Assembly (NCBI GenBank): GCA_964582545.1
Contig: CAZOSB010000008.1
Location: forward strand, 21,876-85,875
Origin: JAVVUJ01 sp964582545
GTDB lineage: Bacteria > Bacillota > Clostridia > Peptostreptococcales > Anaerovoracaceae
Reading direction: 5' to 3'
DNA length: 64,000 nucleotides
A program made the translations under genes and the position numbers. Below are positions 17,321 through 25,645 of the stretch, one piece after another; positions within the stretch are counted from its first letter, which is position 1, and each line of letters begins with the position of its first letter. Under the pieces are notes generated by a model. It worked only from the letters and a program-made list of their open reading frames with translations, did no database searches and had not been told where the DNA came from.

Positions 17321-17866
17321 TTGTCAAGAGAAAGTAATATTCCTATTCAATTGATAATAAAAGTGGAAAAAATTATTATTGTTATCACCGGTATTGCAGT
17401 CACCACCATTGTAAGCATGGCATGCCTAATGCGTGCCTTATTTAAAATAGATCTGGTGGGTTATGAAGAAATCCTTGTGATGTTTGCATTTTGGTTATAT
17501 ATGATAGGCAGTGCCTATGGTACTTATGAAAAAAGCCAAATTACTGCAGATATCCTCAACATTTACCTAAAAGAAGGGATTTTGAAGTCCACGATCAATC
17601 TGATAAGATCTTTTTTAACCTTGGTGTTGGCTGCTTGGTTTGGTCTTTGGGCTTTTGGATTCACCATGTGGGGCATAGAGATGCATACGAAAACACCTGT
17701 CTGGAGGTTGCCTATGGTGTGGGGGCAAAGCTCAATTTTTATCGGATTATTTCTGATTACAATTTTTAATGTGTTGTATTTTTGGGATGAATGCGTTCTT
17801 TTCTATGAATCTCTATCTCAAAAGAAAAGTCAAGATAACTTTATGAAAGGAGGCAAGAAATTATGA
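17321..17866 (+). CDS. TRAP transporter small permease (DctQ type)
   Basis: 181 residues, four hydrophobic segments, with the family pattern GYEEILVMFAFWLYMIGSAYG and later WGIEMHTKTPVWRLPM. The start is the TTG at 17321, eight bases after GAGGAGG; the only upstream ATG in frame lies inside the preceding hairpin and has no ribosome binding site. The stop TGA overlaps the ATG of the large permease (ATGA), so the two membrane subunits are translationally coupled. Confidence 0.9.
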   Translation: MSRESNIPIQLIIKVEKIIIVITGIAVTTIVSMACLMRALFKIDLVGYEEILVMFAFWLYMIGSAYGTYEKSQITADILNIYLKEGILKSTINLIRSFLTLVLAAWFGLWAFGFTMWGIEMHTKTPVWRLPMVWGQSSIFIGLFLITIFNVLYFWDECVLFYESLSQKKSQDNFMKGGKKL

Positions 17867-19167
17867 CCACAGTAATAGTAGCCTTTATCGTTTTGATTGT
17901 GGTATTACTTCTTGGAGTTCCCATTCCTTTCGCGTTTTTCGCGTCCACATTGGCGGTTGTCTTTGTAGGAGATTACGATCCTTCTTTTCTTCTGCCCTAT
18001 GGATACAGCAAAGCAAGCTCCATCATCTTGGTGGCCATACCACTGTTTATTTTAGCTGGGGGATTCATGGAGCGAGGAGGGATTGGAGAAAAGCTAATAG
18101 ATGTCATTGAGGTTCTGATCGGGAGAGTTCGAGGTGGATTAGGAGCGGTCATGGTCATCTCCTGTGCCATTTTTGGTTCTATCTCCGGAAGCGGATCGGC
18201 AACTCTTTCTTGTATAGGATCCATCATGCTCCCCAGAATGTATAAAGCTGGATATCCTCCGGGACATTGTTCCGCTTTGATTTCCAATGCATGCGTGCTG
18301 GGGCTGTTGATCCCGCCGAGCTTAAGCATGATTCTTTACGCCTGGGTGGGAGGCCAATCCATCTTAGCTAGCTTCCTAGCTACCGTAGTGCCAGGTATCA
18401 CGCTTACCATACTCCTTTGCATTGTAAACTTAGTATTGCTGAGGAACAATAAGGACATAAAGCTATCTGAAAAATATGATTTTACCACAACAACTAAAAT
18501 TTTTGCAAAAAAATCGGTCATCGCTTTTCCGGCCATGTTAACTCCGTTGATTATTTTAGGTGGAATCTATGGAGGTGTCATGACACCTACCGAAGCTGCT
18601 GCTGTTTCCGTTTTATACTCCCTACCCGTGGGATATTTTATCTATAAAGGGTTGGACAAAAATGGAATTTATGAAACCTTGATTAAAGCAGGAACTACTG
18701 CCGGTGTAATTATGATTATGCTTTTTTCAGTAATGATTTTGAGTAGACTTTATATTATGGAAAATGTTCCACAAAAAATAATGGCTATGTTAACATCTGT
18801 TTCGGATAATACAATCGTGTTATTGCTGATGATCAATATATTTATGGTTATTATCGGTATGCTGATGGACGACACCAGCGCAATTCTTTTGGCAACCCCG
18901 CTGCTTCTGCCCGTGGTTGTTGAGCTTGGAGTAAGCCCGGTTCAGTTTGCGGCAATTCTGGGAGTCAACTTGGGAATGGGCTGTATTACACCGCCATGTG
19001 CCCCTTTCTTATACCTGGGGTCTAGAATCGGTAATGCCCCGGTCAATGAAATGTTGAAACCCACATTTTGTTTCATCCTATTTGCGTGGATCCCTGTGTT
19101 GTTACTCTGTACCTTTGTTCCTCAATTTTCTATGTGGTTACCGGGGATATTGCTGGGTATCGTTTAA
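17863..19167 (+). CDS. TRAP transporter large permease (DctM type)
   Basis: 434 residues, about twelve transmembrane segments. Signatures include FILAGGFMERGGI, AIFGSISGSGSATLSCIGSIMLP and GMLMDDTSAILLATPLLLPV, all typical of DctM. It forms the sodium-coupled transport channel with the small subunit and receives ligand from the DctP lipoprotein. The third and last transporter gene; a separate sigma-54 promoter for the reductase genes lies 111 bases after its stop, so transporter and enzyme are controlled in parallel. Confidence 0.93.
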   Translation: MTTVIVAFIVLIVVLLLGVPIPFAFFASTLAVVFVGDYDPSFLLPYGYSKASSIILVAIPLFILAGGFMERGGIGEKLIDVIEVLIGRVRGGLGAVMVISCAIFGSISGSGSATLSCIGSIMLPRMYKAGYPPGHCSALISNACVLGLLIPPSLSMILYAWVGGQSILASFLATVVPGITLTILLCIVNLVLLRNNKDIKLSEKYDFTTTTKIFAKKSVIAFPAMLTPLIILGGIYGGVMTPTEAAAVSVLYSLPVGYFIYKGLDKNGIYETLIKAGTTAGVIMIMLFSVMILSRLYIMENVPQKIMAMLTSVSDNTIVLLLMINIFMVIIGMLMDDTSAILLATPLLLPVVVELGVSPVQFAAILGVNLGMGCITPPCAPFLYLGSRIGNAPVNEMLKPTFCFILFAWIPVLLLCTFVPQFSMWLPGILLGIV

Positions 19168-19202
19168 CTCTCGTTTAAAAATGATTTGCGAATCTATACA
19201 TA

Positions 19203-19216
19203 AATCATTTTTGATT
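19203..19216 (+). promoter_or_regulatory. AATCA-TTTT-TGATT palindrome upstream of set 2
   Basis: Identical to the site at 16065-16078 and 62 bases upstream of the next sigma-54 promoter. The shared 14-base palindrome argues that the same activator controls the TRAP operon and reductase set 2. Confidence 0.6.
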
Positions 19217-19277
19217 AGCAATCAGCTTGATTGTTATTGGAAAATATGTATTTTAATGAAAATAAGTAAAAATAAGT

Positions 19278-19294
19278 TTGGCATGGTAATTGCT
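19278..19294 (+). promoter_or_regulatory. sigma-54 promoter of reductase set 2
   Basis: TTGGCATGGTAATTGCT: -24 GG at 19280-19281 and -12 GC at 19292-19293, ten bases between. It lies 46 bases upstream of the TTG start of the GrdE-type gene. Confidence 0.82.
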
Positions 19295-19338
19295 ACTAAA
19301 TCAAGTAATTAGCTTTTATTGAGGAAAGGGAGGAAGTT

Positions 19339-20610
19339 TTGACTAATATGAAACTGGATTTGGAAATTATAACAATTGAAGATGTTCAATTTGGAGACCT
19401 CACTTTGATAAAGGGTCATACCTTGTACGTTAATAAGCAAGAGATGATTGAATATTTATCAGATTCCCAATTGGAAAAGGTGGATATTGATATTGCAAGG
19501 CCCAACGAGTCTGTTCGTATCGTACCGGTCAAGGATGTAATTGAACCTAGGATTAAGGTGTCTTCAGGAGAAGGCTCATTCCCCGGTTACTTTGGTAAGT
19601 TTGAAGGTACAGGAGAGGGGAGCACTAAAGCACTCAGGGGATGTGTGGTCACTACAGCTGGAAGGATCGTAGCTTTTCAAGAGGGCTTAATCGATATGAC
19701 AGGAACATGTGTGGACTATTGCTACTACTCCAGTCTTATTAATGTAGTAGTGGTAGCAGATGCTATTGAAGGTTTGCCGCAGACAAAACATGAAGAACTC
19801 ATGAGAAAGACTGGTTTGAAGGCAGCTCACTACTTGGCTCTTGCTGCAAAGGAAGTCAAAGCTGAGAAAGTAGAAACCTACGAATTGGCAGAGGCACAAG
19901 GCTTGCCTAAGGTTGCATACATTTACTGCGTTATGGCTCAGGGTTTGTTGCATGACAGCTATCTATATGGAATGGATTGCAAAAAGATGCATCCCACTCT
20001 TGTGCATCCCAATGAAATTCTGGATGGAGCGCTTGTTTCGGGAAATTGTGTAACCGCCGGAGACAAGAACACTACCTATGATCATCAGACTAACCCCGTC
20101 ATTGCAGAACTTTTTAGAAGGCACGGCAAGGACTTGGATTTTGTAGGCGTCATTATTTCTCCAGTATGTGGAGGTCTGGCGGATAAAGAAAGATGTGATA
20201 TAGCATCGGTCAATATTGCCAGAAAGTTAGGTGCGGACGCCGTAGTAATTTCTGAAGATGGGGGAGGCAACCCTGATGCTGATCTGATGATGCTCTGTAG
20301 GAATGCTGAAAAAAATAATATCAGGACTGTTTTGATTCAAAAGGAAAATGCTGGTTGGGATGGTACCTCAGAACCGATTACAGACTCCACACCTGAAGCT
20401 GATGCCGTGGTGAGCGTGGGGAATATGAATCAGCTAGTTACCTTACCTAAGATGGAAAGAACCATAGGTTATCCTGAATGTATATCACAACTTTCAGGGA
20501 GCTGTGACAATTTATACAACCCAGATGGAAGTATCAACGTTTCTTTAGCGGTAATCGTATCTTCTATAAACGACATAGGAAAAACAAAATTGAGCTCAAT
20601 TGTATATTAA
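19339..20610 (+). CDS. divergent GrdE-type pyruvoyl proprotein (set 2, substrate unknown)
   Basis: 423 residues, homologous over its full length to the GrdE proteins at 9998 and 26967, with the self-cleavage site SGNCVTAGDKNTTYDH; the pyruvoyl-forming Cys is residue 237. It differs from both paralogues at positions where they agree: the Cys three residues after the cleavage Cys is Gly, YHH becomes YDH, and TNENV before LADKER becomes SPVCGG. These changes near the active site suggest another substrate. The TTG at 19339 has GGAGG five bases upstream; an in-frame ATG at 19348 (giving MKLDL, like the paralogues) is a possible alternative. It is co-transcribed with the selenoprotein gene 15 bases downstream. 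Confidence 0.88.
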   Translation: MTNMKLDLEIITIEDVQFGDLTLIKGHTLYVNKQEMIEYLSDSQLEKVDIDIARPNESVRIVPVKDVIEPRIKVSSGEGSFPGYFGKFEGTGEGSTKALRGCVVTTAGRIVAFQEGLIDMTGTCVDYCYYSSLINVVVVADAIEGLPQTKHEELMRKTGLKAAHYLALAAKEVKAEKVETYELAEAQGLPKVAYIYCVMAQGLLHDSYLYGMDCKKMHPTLVHPNEILDGALVSGNCVTAGDKNTTYDHQTNPVIAELFRRHGKDLDFVGVIISPVCGGLADKERCDIASVNIARKLGADAVVISEDGGGNPDADLMMLCRNAEKNNIRTVLIQKENAGWDGTSEPITDSTPEADAVVSVGNMNQLVTLPKMERTIGYPECISQLSGSCDNLYNPDGSINVSLAVIVSSINDIGKTKLSSIVY

Positions 20611-20625
20611 TAGGGGAGGTAAAAA

Positions 20626-21933
20626 GTGCGAATCATACATTATGTAAATCAATTTTTTGGACAGATAGGCGGAGAAGAAAAGGCAGACTACCCACTGGAA
20701 GTCGTAAAGGGACCTGTTGGCGCAGGACTGCAATTGAATAAACTGTTGGAAGGTGACGGTGAGGTGGTAGCCACCATAATCTGCGGAGACAATTACTTTG
20801 CAGAAAATACGGATACTTTAACAACTAGAATTATAGAGATTTTAAAAGAAGAAAAGGCAGAACTTTTAGTTGCCGGACCGGCATTTACCGCAGGACGATA
20901 TGGTTTGGCATGCGGGAGCGTGTGCAAAATAGCCCATCAGAGCTTAGGCATCTTCACCGTATCAGGAATGAATGAAGAAAACCCCGGATTGGATATGTTC
21001 CGAAAATATGCGTACATCTTACCAACGGCAAATAATGCCAGAGGAATGAATGAAGCGATCGCTAAGATTGGAGATTTCGTTAGAAAAATAGCCCGGGGGG
21101 AAACCATCGGGAGCCCAGAACAAGAAGGTTATTTTAAAAGGGGCATACGGGTACCTGTGTTTAGAGAAGAAATAGGTGCTAAGCGAGCCGTTGAAATGCT
21201 TTTGAAAAAACTCAAGGGAGAAGAATTCGAAACAGAGCTGGAAATGCCTATATTTAGTAAGTGCAAGCCCAGTGCTCCTGTAAAGGATATGAAAAACGCC
21301 ACCATTGCACTTATGACCAGCGGCGGAATCGTTCCCAAAGGGAATCCGGATCATTTAGAAGCATGTTTCTGTTCAAAATATAAGTATTATTCCATAGAGG
21401 ACTTTGGAGGTGAAGGCATACCCAATGCAGAGGTTTGTCACGGCGGGTTTGACCCTACTTATGCCAACGAAAATGCAAATCGGGTGTTACCGGTAGATGC
21501 TATGATTGAGTTGGAGAGAAGCGGAGAAATCGGAAATTTTTACGAAAGAATTTATGTTACATCCGGAAATGCTATGGCAGCGGACCAAGCGGAAACCTTT
21601 GGGGATAACATAGCTCAGGAACTGCTCAGCCATGGAGAAGTGGATGCGGTGATCCTGACATCCACCTGAGGAACCGACACTCGTTGCGGTGCAACGTTAG
21701 CTAAGCAAATTGATGCTGCTGGAATTCCTACCGTACATATCAGCACCATAACCCCTATCTCCTATTCCGTAGGGGCAAACCGATTAGTTCCGGGAGTTGC
21801 AATCCCTTATCCTACAGGTAATCCGACGGTTTCTGCTCAAGAGGAAAAGGAAATTATCATGAAGATCATGAGGACTTCCATTCAAGCACTGACAGAAGAT
21901 ATCAACCAACAGACTATATTTAAAGTGGAGTAA
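20626..21933 (+). CDS. divergent GrdB-type selenoprotein (set 2, UGA = Sec348)
   Basis: 435 residues with GTG start (GGGGAGG upstream) and an in-frame TGA at 21667-21669 read as Sec348; the frame continues to TAA at 21931. The active site is TSTUGTDTRCGAT. The first Cys of the U-x-x-C-x-x-C motif, present in both other GrdB-type proteins here, is Asp, so only the second Cys remains. The SSSASKYGKY block of the paralogues is replaced by a Cys-rich EACFCSKYKYY. It should transfer a carboxymethyl-like group to GrdA selenium from a substrate bound by the set 2 pyruvoyl subunit. Glycine, sarcosine and betaine are each possible, but the neighbouring TRAP, AOR and alcohol dehydrogenase genes are not usual for any of them. 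Confidence 0.9.
21667..21696 (+). promoter_or_regulatory. SECIS element of the set 2 grdB-type gene
   Basis: UGA (21667-21669) followed by the stem-loop CGTTGC-GGT-GCAACG at 21682-21696. The 15 bases are unchanged from the other two grdB-type genes although the bases between UGA and the stem, and after it, have diverged. Confidence 0.8.
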
Positions 21934-21937
21934 AGAG

Positions 21938-22336
21938 ATGTCGCTTTTGATAATTACCAACAATCCAAAAGTCAATGACTATGCACTGGAAAAAAGTTTA
22001 GCGGTCTTATTTGTAGATGGAGATGCCAAAGAAACCTTGTTTCGGGTGCGGAGAGAGTTATTGAATGGGTGGAGGTTGGGAATTGATCCTCTGGCAGGTT
22101 ATCTGTCAAGACCAAATCCATTTCACACCGTCCTAGTTCAGAAAAACTTGACTGACGAGGTGATTGGCAATGATATCATCAGAATTGAATATGCCGTCTC
22201 ACAGTGGAACAGATATGAACATATTCTTCCCATGACGCCAAAACTTGAAGCGGATTATAGTGAATTGGACTTTTCTTTGGCGGTAAGCTCCATCGAAGGA
22301 TCCTTGAGAACACCTGCCTATTATAATTGTCTTTAA
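21938..22336 (+). CDS. GrdX-like protein (set 2)
   Basis: 132 residues, four bases after the selenoprotein stop codon. It is homologous to GrdX at 12641: MSLLIITNN start, a FVDGDAKETLFRVRRELLNGW block, LSRPNPFHTVLV, and a C-terminal DYSELDFSLAVSSIEGS matching DFKLIDLSFMKNAIKS. Function of the family is unknown. Its presence shows that set 2 is a complete reductase-type operon and not a stray copy. GGAG inside the end of the upstream gene serves as the ribosome binding site. Confidence 0.82.
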   Translation: MSLLIITNNPKVNDYALEKSLAVLFVDGDAKETLFRVRRELLNGWRLGIDPLAGYLSRPNPFHTVLVQKNLTDEVIGNDIIRIEYAVSQWNRYEHILPMTPKLEADYSELDFSLAVSSIEGSLRTPAYYNCL

Positions 22337-22357
22337 ATATTAGAAAAGGAGAAAACA

Positions 22358-24259
22358 ATGAGAACATTTCCCGATGCTAAAATAATAGATGTAAACCTAA
22401 CGACTAAAAAAATAGAAATCATTACCATGTCCGGTCTGGAGCATCAGCTTTATCCTGGCGGCTCTGCTCTTGGAATGTATTATCTGCTGAAAGAAGTAAA
22501 ACCCAATATCGATCCCTTGTCGCCGGAGAACGTTATGATCTTTACCGTGTCACCCTTGGCGGGTTTGGCTGTAAGCGGTTTTAGCCGAATGACTGCTACC
22601 ACAAAGAGTCCACTTACCAACTGTGCCGGGGATTCTCAAGTGGGTGGCTCTATTGCTGCCCATTTCAAAGCAAACGGATATGATGCAATCATCGTAAGAG
22701 GAAAATCAGAGAAACCCGTTTACCTTTATGTCAATAAAGATGAAATTAAGCTTTGTGATGCGGAAAATGTATGGGGCAAGGTAACCGGCGATGCGGAAGA
22801 ACTCATTCGCAAGGAATTGAATAACAACAAAGTGGAGATTGCAGTCATAGGTCCGGCAGGTGAAAAGATGGTAAGGTATGCAGCCATTATGCATCAGCTT
22901 AACCGTGCATTTGGACGAAACGGTATGGGTGCTGTCATGGGATCTAAGAATTTAAAAGCTCTGGTAATTAACCAGAACAAAATGCCCACTCCATACGACA
23001 AAGAAAAGTTCAAAGAGTTTATCATCCGTGCAAAAGAGGATATCGCAGCCAATGATTCCTGCATGGATATGCTTGTCAACGGAACAAACGGAGGATTGGG
23101 AAGCAAGGCCAGAGTAGGATTTTTGGCCACGAGAAATTGGCAATCCGGTTGGTTTGAGGAATGGGAAGAAATTAGCGGTCCCACCATGGAGCAAAAGATT
23201 AAAATAGGCAGTGAGACCTGCTTTGGTTGTGGGGTAAAGTGTAAGCAAGTAGTGGAAGTGGAAGGAAAAGCGGATCCAAAGTATGGAGGTCCTGAATATG
23301 AAACCGTTGCAACTTTAGGCGCCGATTGTGGTGTATCAGATATCGAAGCCATCGCCCATGCAAATATGCTGTGTAACATGTATGGATTGGATACTATTTC
23401 CTGTGGTGCTACTATAGCCTTTGCAATGGAATGCTATGAAAAAGGAATCATCTCAAAAGATATGACAAAAGGTTTGGAATTAAAATTTGGCAACCATGAA
23501 ACCTTTGGTCAAATTATTACAGATATCGCCCATCGAAATGGTGAACTTGGAGATTTATTGGCGGAAGGCAGCTACCGTGCGGCAGAAAAACTAGGAGATC
23601 AAGCAAAGGAAATGGCAATCACCTGCAGGATGCAGGAACTGCCCGCGCATATGCCTCAGCACAAAGCCAGCTTAGGAGTCATCTATGCGGTCAATTCATT
23701 CGGTGCCGACCATCAGTCCAGCGAACATGATACTTGCATGGCTTATGCGTTGGATAGCAAAGAACGCAGATGGATGTCTCAAGTGGGAGGAAACTTTACT
23801 TTGGAGGAAGGAAATTCAAGCACTTTGAATGACAGCAACGTAATCTTTGCATACAACACCCAAAAATTCTACTCTGCCCTCGATACCCTCAGCGTATGTC
23901 AGTTTGTATGGGGACCTACGTGGCAGTTATATGGACCGGAACAGTTGGTAGAGATTTGCAAAGCTGCTATAGGATGGGATGTATCTCTTTACGAGCTGAT
24001 GGAAATAGGCGAACGTAGAATCAACATGATGAGATATTTTAACAGCAGAGATGGGTATACAAAAAAAGAGGATACCCTCCCTGAGAGGTTATTTGTTCCT
24101 CTGGAAGATGGACCTTCCAAAGGTGCGCATGTGGATAAGCAAAGGTTTGAAGAGGCAAAGGAATTATATTACCAACTAGCTGGTTGGGATGCAGAAAGCG
24201 GTAATCCAACAAAGGCCACTTTAAATAAACTATCGCTTGGTTGGTTGTTAAATATTTAA
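22358..24259 (+). CDS. tungsten/molybdenum aldehyde:ferredoxin oxidoreductase
   Basis: 633 residues, the usual length for the AOR family. The N-terminal domain has the pterin-binding region (YPGGSALGMYYLL). The cluster motif CFGCGVKCKQ gives three of the four [4Fe-4S] cysteines. The C-terminal helical domains carry the second pterin motif around DHQSSEHD. AORs interconvert aldehydes and carboxylic acids with ferredoxin. It lies 21 bases after the GrdX-like gene with AAAAGGAG upstream and belongs to the set 2 operon. It would oxidise an aldehyde released from the imported substrate or, in reverse, reduce an acid for electron disposal together with the following alcohol dehydrogenase. Confidence 0.93.
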   Translation: MRTFPDAKIIDVNLTTKKIEIITMSGLEHQLYPGGSALGMYYLLKEVKPNIDPLSPENVMIFTVSPLAGLAVSGFSRMTATTKSPLTNCAGDSQVGGSIAAHFKANGYDAIIVRGKSEKPVYLYVNKDEIKLCDAENVWGKVTGDAEELIRKELNNNKVEIAVIGPAGEKMVRYAAIMHQLNRAFGRNGMGAVMGSKNLKALVINQNKMPTPYDKEKFKEFIIRAKEDIAANDSCMDMLVNGTNGGLGSKARVGFLATRNWQSGWFEEWEEISGPTMEQKIKIGSETCFGCGVKCKQVVEVEGKADPKYGGPEYETVATLGADCGVSDIEAIAHANMLCNMYGLDTISCGATIAFAMECYEKGIISKDMTKGLELKFGNHETFGQIITDIAHRNGELGDLLAEGSYRAAEKLGDQAKEMAITCRMQELPAHMPQHKASLGVIYAVNSFGADHQSSEHDTCMAYALDSKERRWMSQVGGNFTLEEGNSSTLNDSNVIFAYNTQKFYSALDTLSVCQFVWGPTWQLYGPEQLVEICKAAIGWDVSLYELMEIGERRINMMRYFNSRDGYTKKEDTLPERLFVPLEDGPSKGAHVDKQRFEEAKELYYQLAGWDAESGNPTKATLNKLSLGWLLNI

Positions 24260-24277
24260 AATTAGGAGGATAAAAAA

Positions 24278-25495
24278 ATGAACTATTATGAACTTTTAAG
24301 CAAGGTACCCCAGAATTTAAAGGACGTTACAGAATTCAGAACCTCAGGGGTCAAAGCCAAGGGTAAATTGGCTTTGGGGTTTGGGCTGGCAGCTACCATC
24401 GGTGATGAAGCGAAGTCCTTTGGAATCGGAAAAGCGCTTTTGGTTACAGATAAGGTCATTGTAGATTTGGGACTACATAAAGTATGCACGGATCGATTGG
24501 AAGAAAGCGGATTTGAGGTGGATGTGTACAGTGACGTGGAACCTGAGCCACACATTGAAACGGCTCAATATATCCAAGAGATGGTGAGAAAAAACGGATA
24601 TACCGTCGTAGTGGGGTTAGGTGGTGGAAGTGCCATGGATATGGCAAAGGCAGCATCCTTAGCAGCAACAAACCCGAGCGATATTCTCGAATACATGCAA
24701 GGAGCGCCCATCAACAGCGAAGGGCTCCCTCTAATTTTAATGCCTACTACCTCAGGTACGGGAAGTGAAGTAAGCCCCTATATCGTAACAAGCAAAGGGG
24801 ACAAGAAGCTGTTCATCAGCTCACCTTCCGCTTTTGCAACCGTTGCACTGGTTGATCCGTTGATGACTGTAACCATGCCGCCTAAAGTAACCGCTGCTAC
24901 AGGATTTGATGCCATCTCCCACGGTATAGAAGGGTATCAAGGGAAACCAAGTCCGTTAACTGAGATGTTTACAGCGAAATGTATTGAATACGTCTTTCAA
25001 TATTTGGAAAGAGCTTGTAAAGATGGAGAAGATCTGGAAGCAAGATATTACATGGCATTTGCATCTGTCTTCGGCATGATGTCCTATACACAGGGCGGCG
25101 GATTGTACGCGCACAGCATGTCCTACATTTTAACCACCCACAATAACGTAGGACACGGATTGGGATGTGGGGTAACATTGCCCTATACATTGATGTTTAA
25201 TATCGAAGAAATCAAAGGTAAGCTAGATAAATTTATGAAACTGATCGATCCTAATTTTAACGGAAATCAAGATGAGTCGGCCGTAGAATTTATCCATAGG
25301 ATGATGAAATTATTAAAAGATTGTGGATTACCCACCAGCATTCAAGGTGTGGGAGTTACAGAAGAACAATTACCGGTAATCGCTGATGAGCTGATCAATA
25401 AATACTATAGAGTGAAGAATCCAAGGGCTATGGATGCTGAAGAAGCTACGAAATTTGTAGACAGCATGTGGGCCGGCAAACCGGTTGTAATCTAA
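24278..25495 (+). CDS. iron-containing (type III) alcohol dehydrogenase
   Basis: 405 residues with the NAD(P)-binding GGGSAMDMAKAASL, the TTSGTGSEVS block and the metal-binding region GFDAISHGIEGY, followed by HNNVGHGLGCG with further histidine ligands. Interconverts an aldehyde and an alcohol with NAD(P)H. The gap to the AOR gene is 18 bases with AGGAGG, so the two enzymes are made together: ADH and AOR linked through a common aldehyde. Its substrate is not determined by sequence. It is the last gene of the set 2 operon and is followed by a terminator. Confidence 0.92.
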   Translation: MNYYELLSKVPQNLKDVTEFRTSGVKAKGKLALGFGLAATIGDEAKSFGIGKALLVTDKVIVDLGLHKVCTDRLEESGFEVDVYSDVEPEPHIETAQYIQEMVRKNGYTVVVGLGGGSAMDMAKAASLAATNPSDILEYMQGAPINSEGLPLILMPTTSGTGSEVSPYIVTSKGDKKLFISSPSAFATVALVDPLMTVTMPPKVTAATGFDAISHGIEGYQGKPSPLTEMFTAKCIEYVFQYLERACKDGEDLEARYYMAFASVFGMMSYTQGGGLYAHSMSYILTTHNNVGHGLGCGVTLPYTLMFNIEEIKGKLDKFMKLIDPNFNGNQDESAVEFIHRMMKLLKDCGLPTSIQGVGVTEEQLPVIADELINKYYRVKNPRAMDAEEATKFVDSMWAGKPVVI

Positions 25496-25549
25496 GTGGC
25501 TATCGGCTCCTCCTAACATTAAAATATGGTATTTTAGTGTTTTATCTTA

Positions 25550-25588
25550 AACTTCCGCAAAAAATTCGATTTTTGCGGAAGTTTATTT
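25550..25588 (+). terminator. terminator of the set 2 operon
   Basis: AACTTCCGCAAAAA pairs with TTTTTGCGGAAGTT around a six-base loop, followed by a T-rich stretch. Probably bidirectional, because the regulator on the minus strand ends at 25646. A direct repeat TCGTTATTTTTGTATACCC-like segment lies just behind it (25622-25668), partly inside the regulator's 3' end. Confidence 0.8.
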
Positions 25589-25645
25589 TATAGTAAATTA
25601 TTATTTTGACATTTCCACTTTTGTTATTTTTGTATACCCAAGTCG

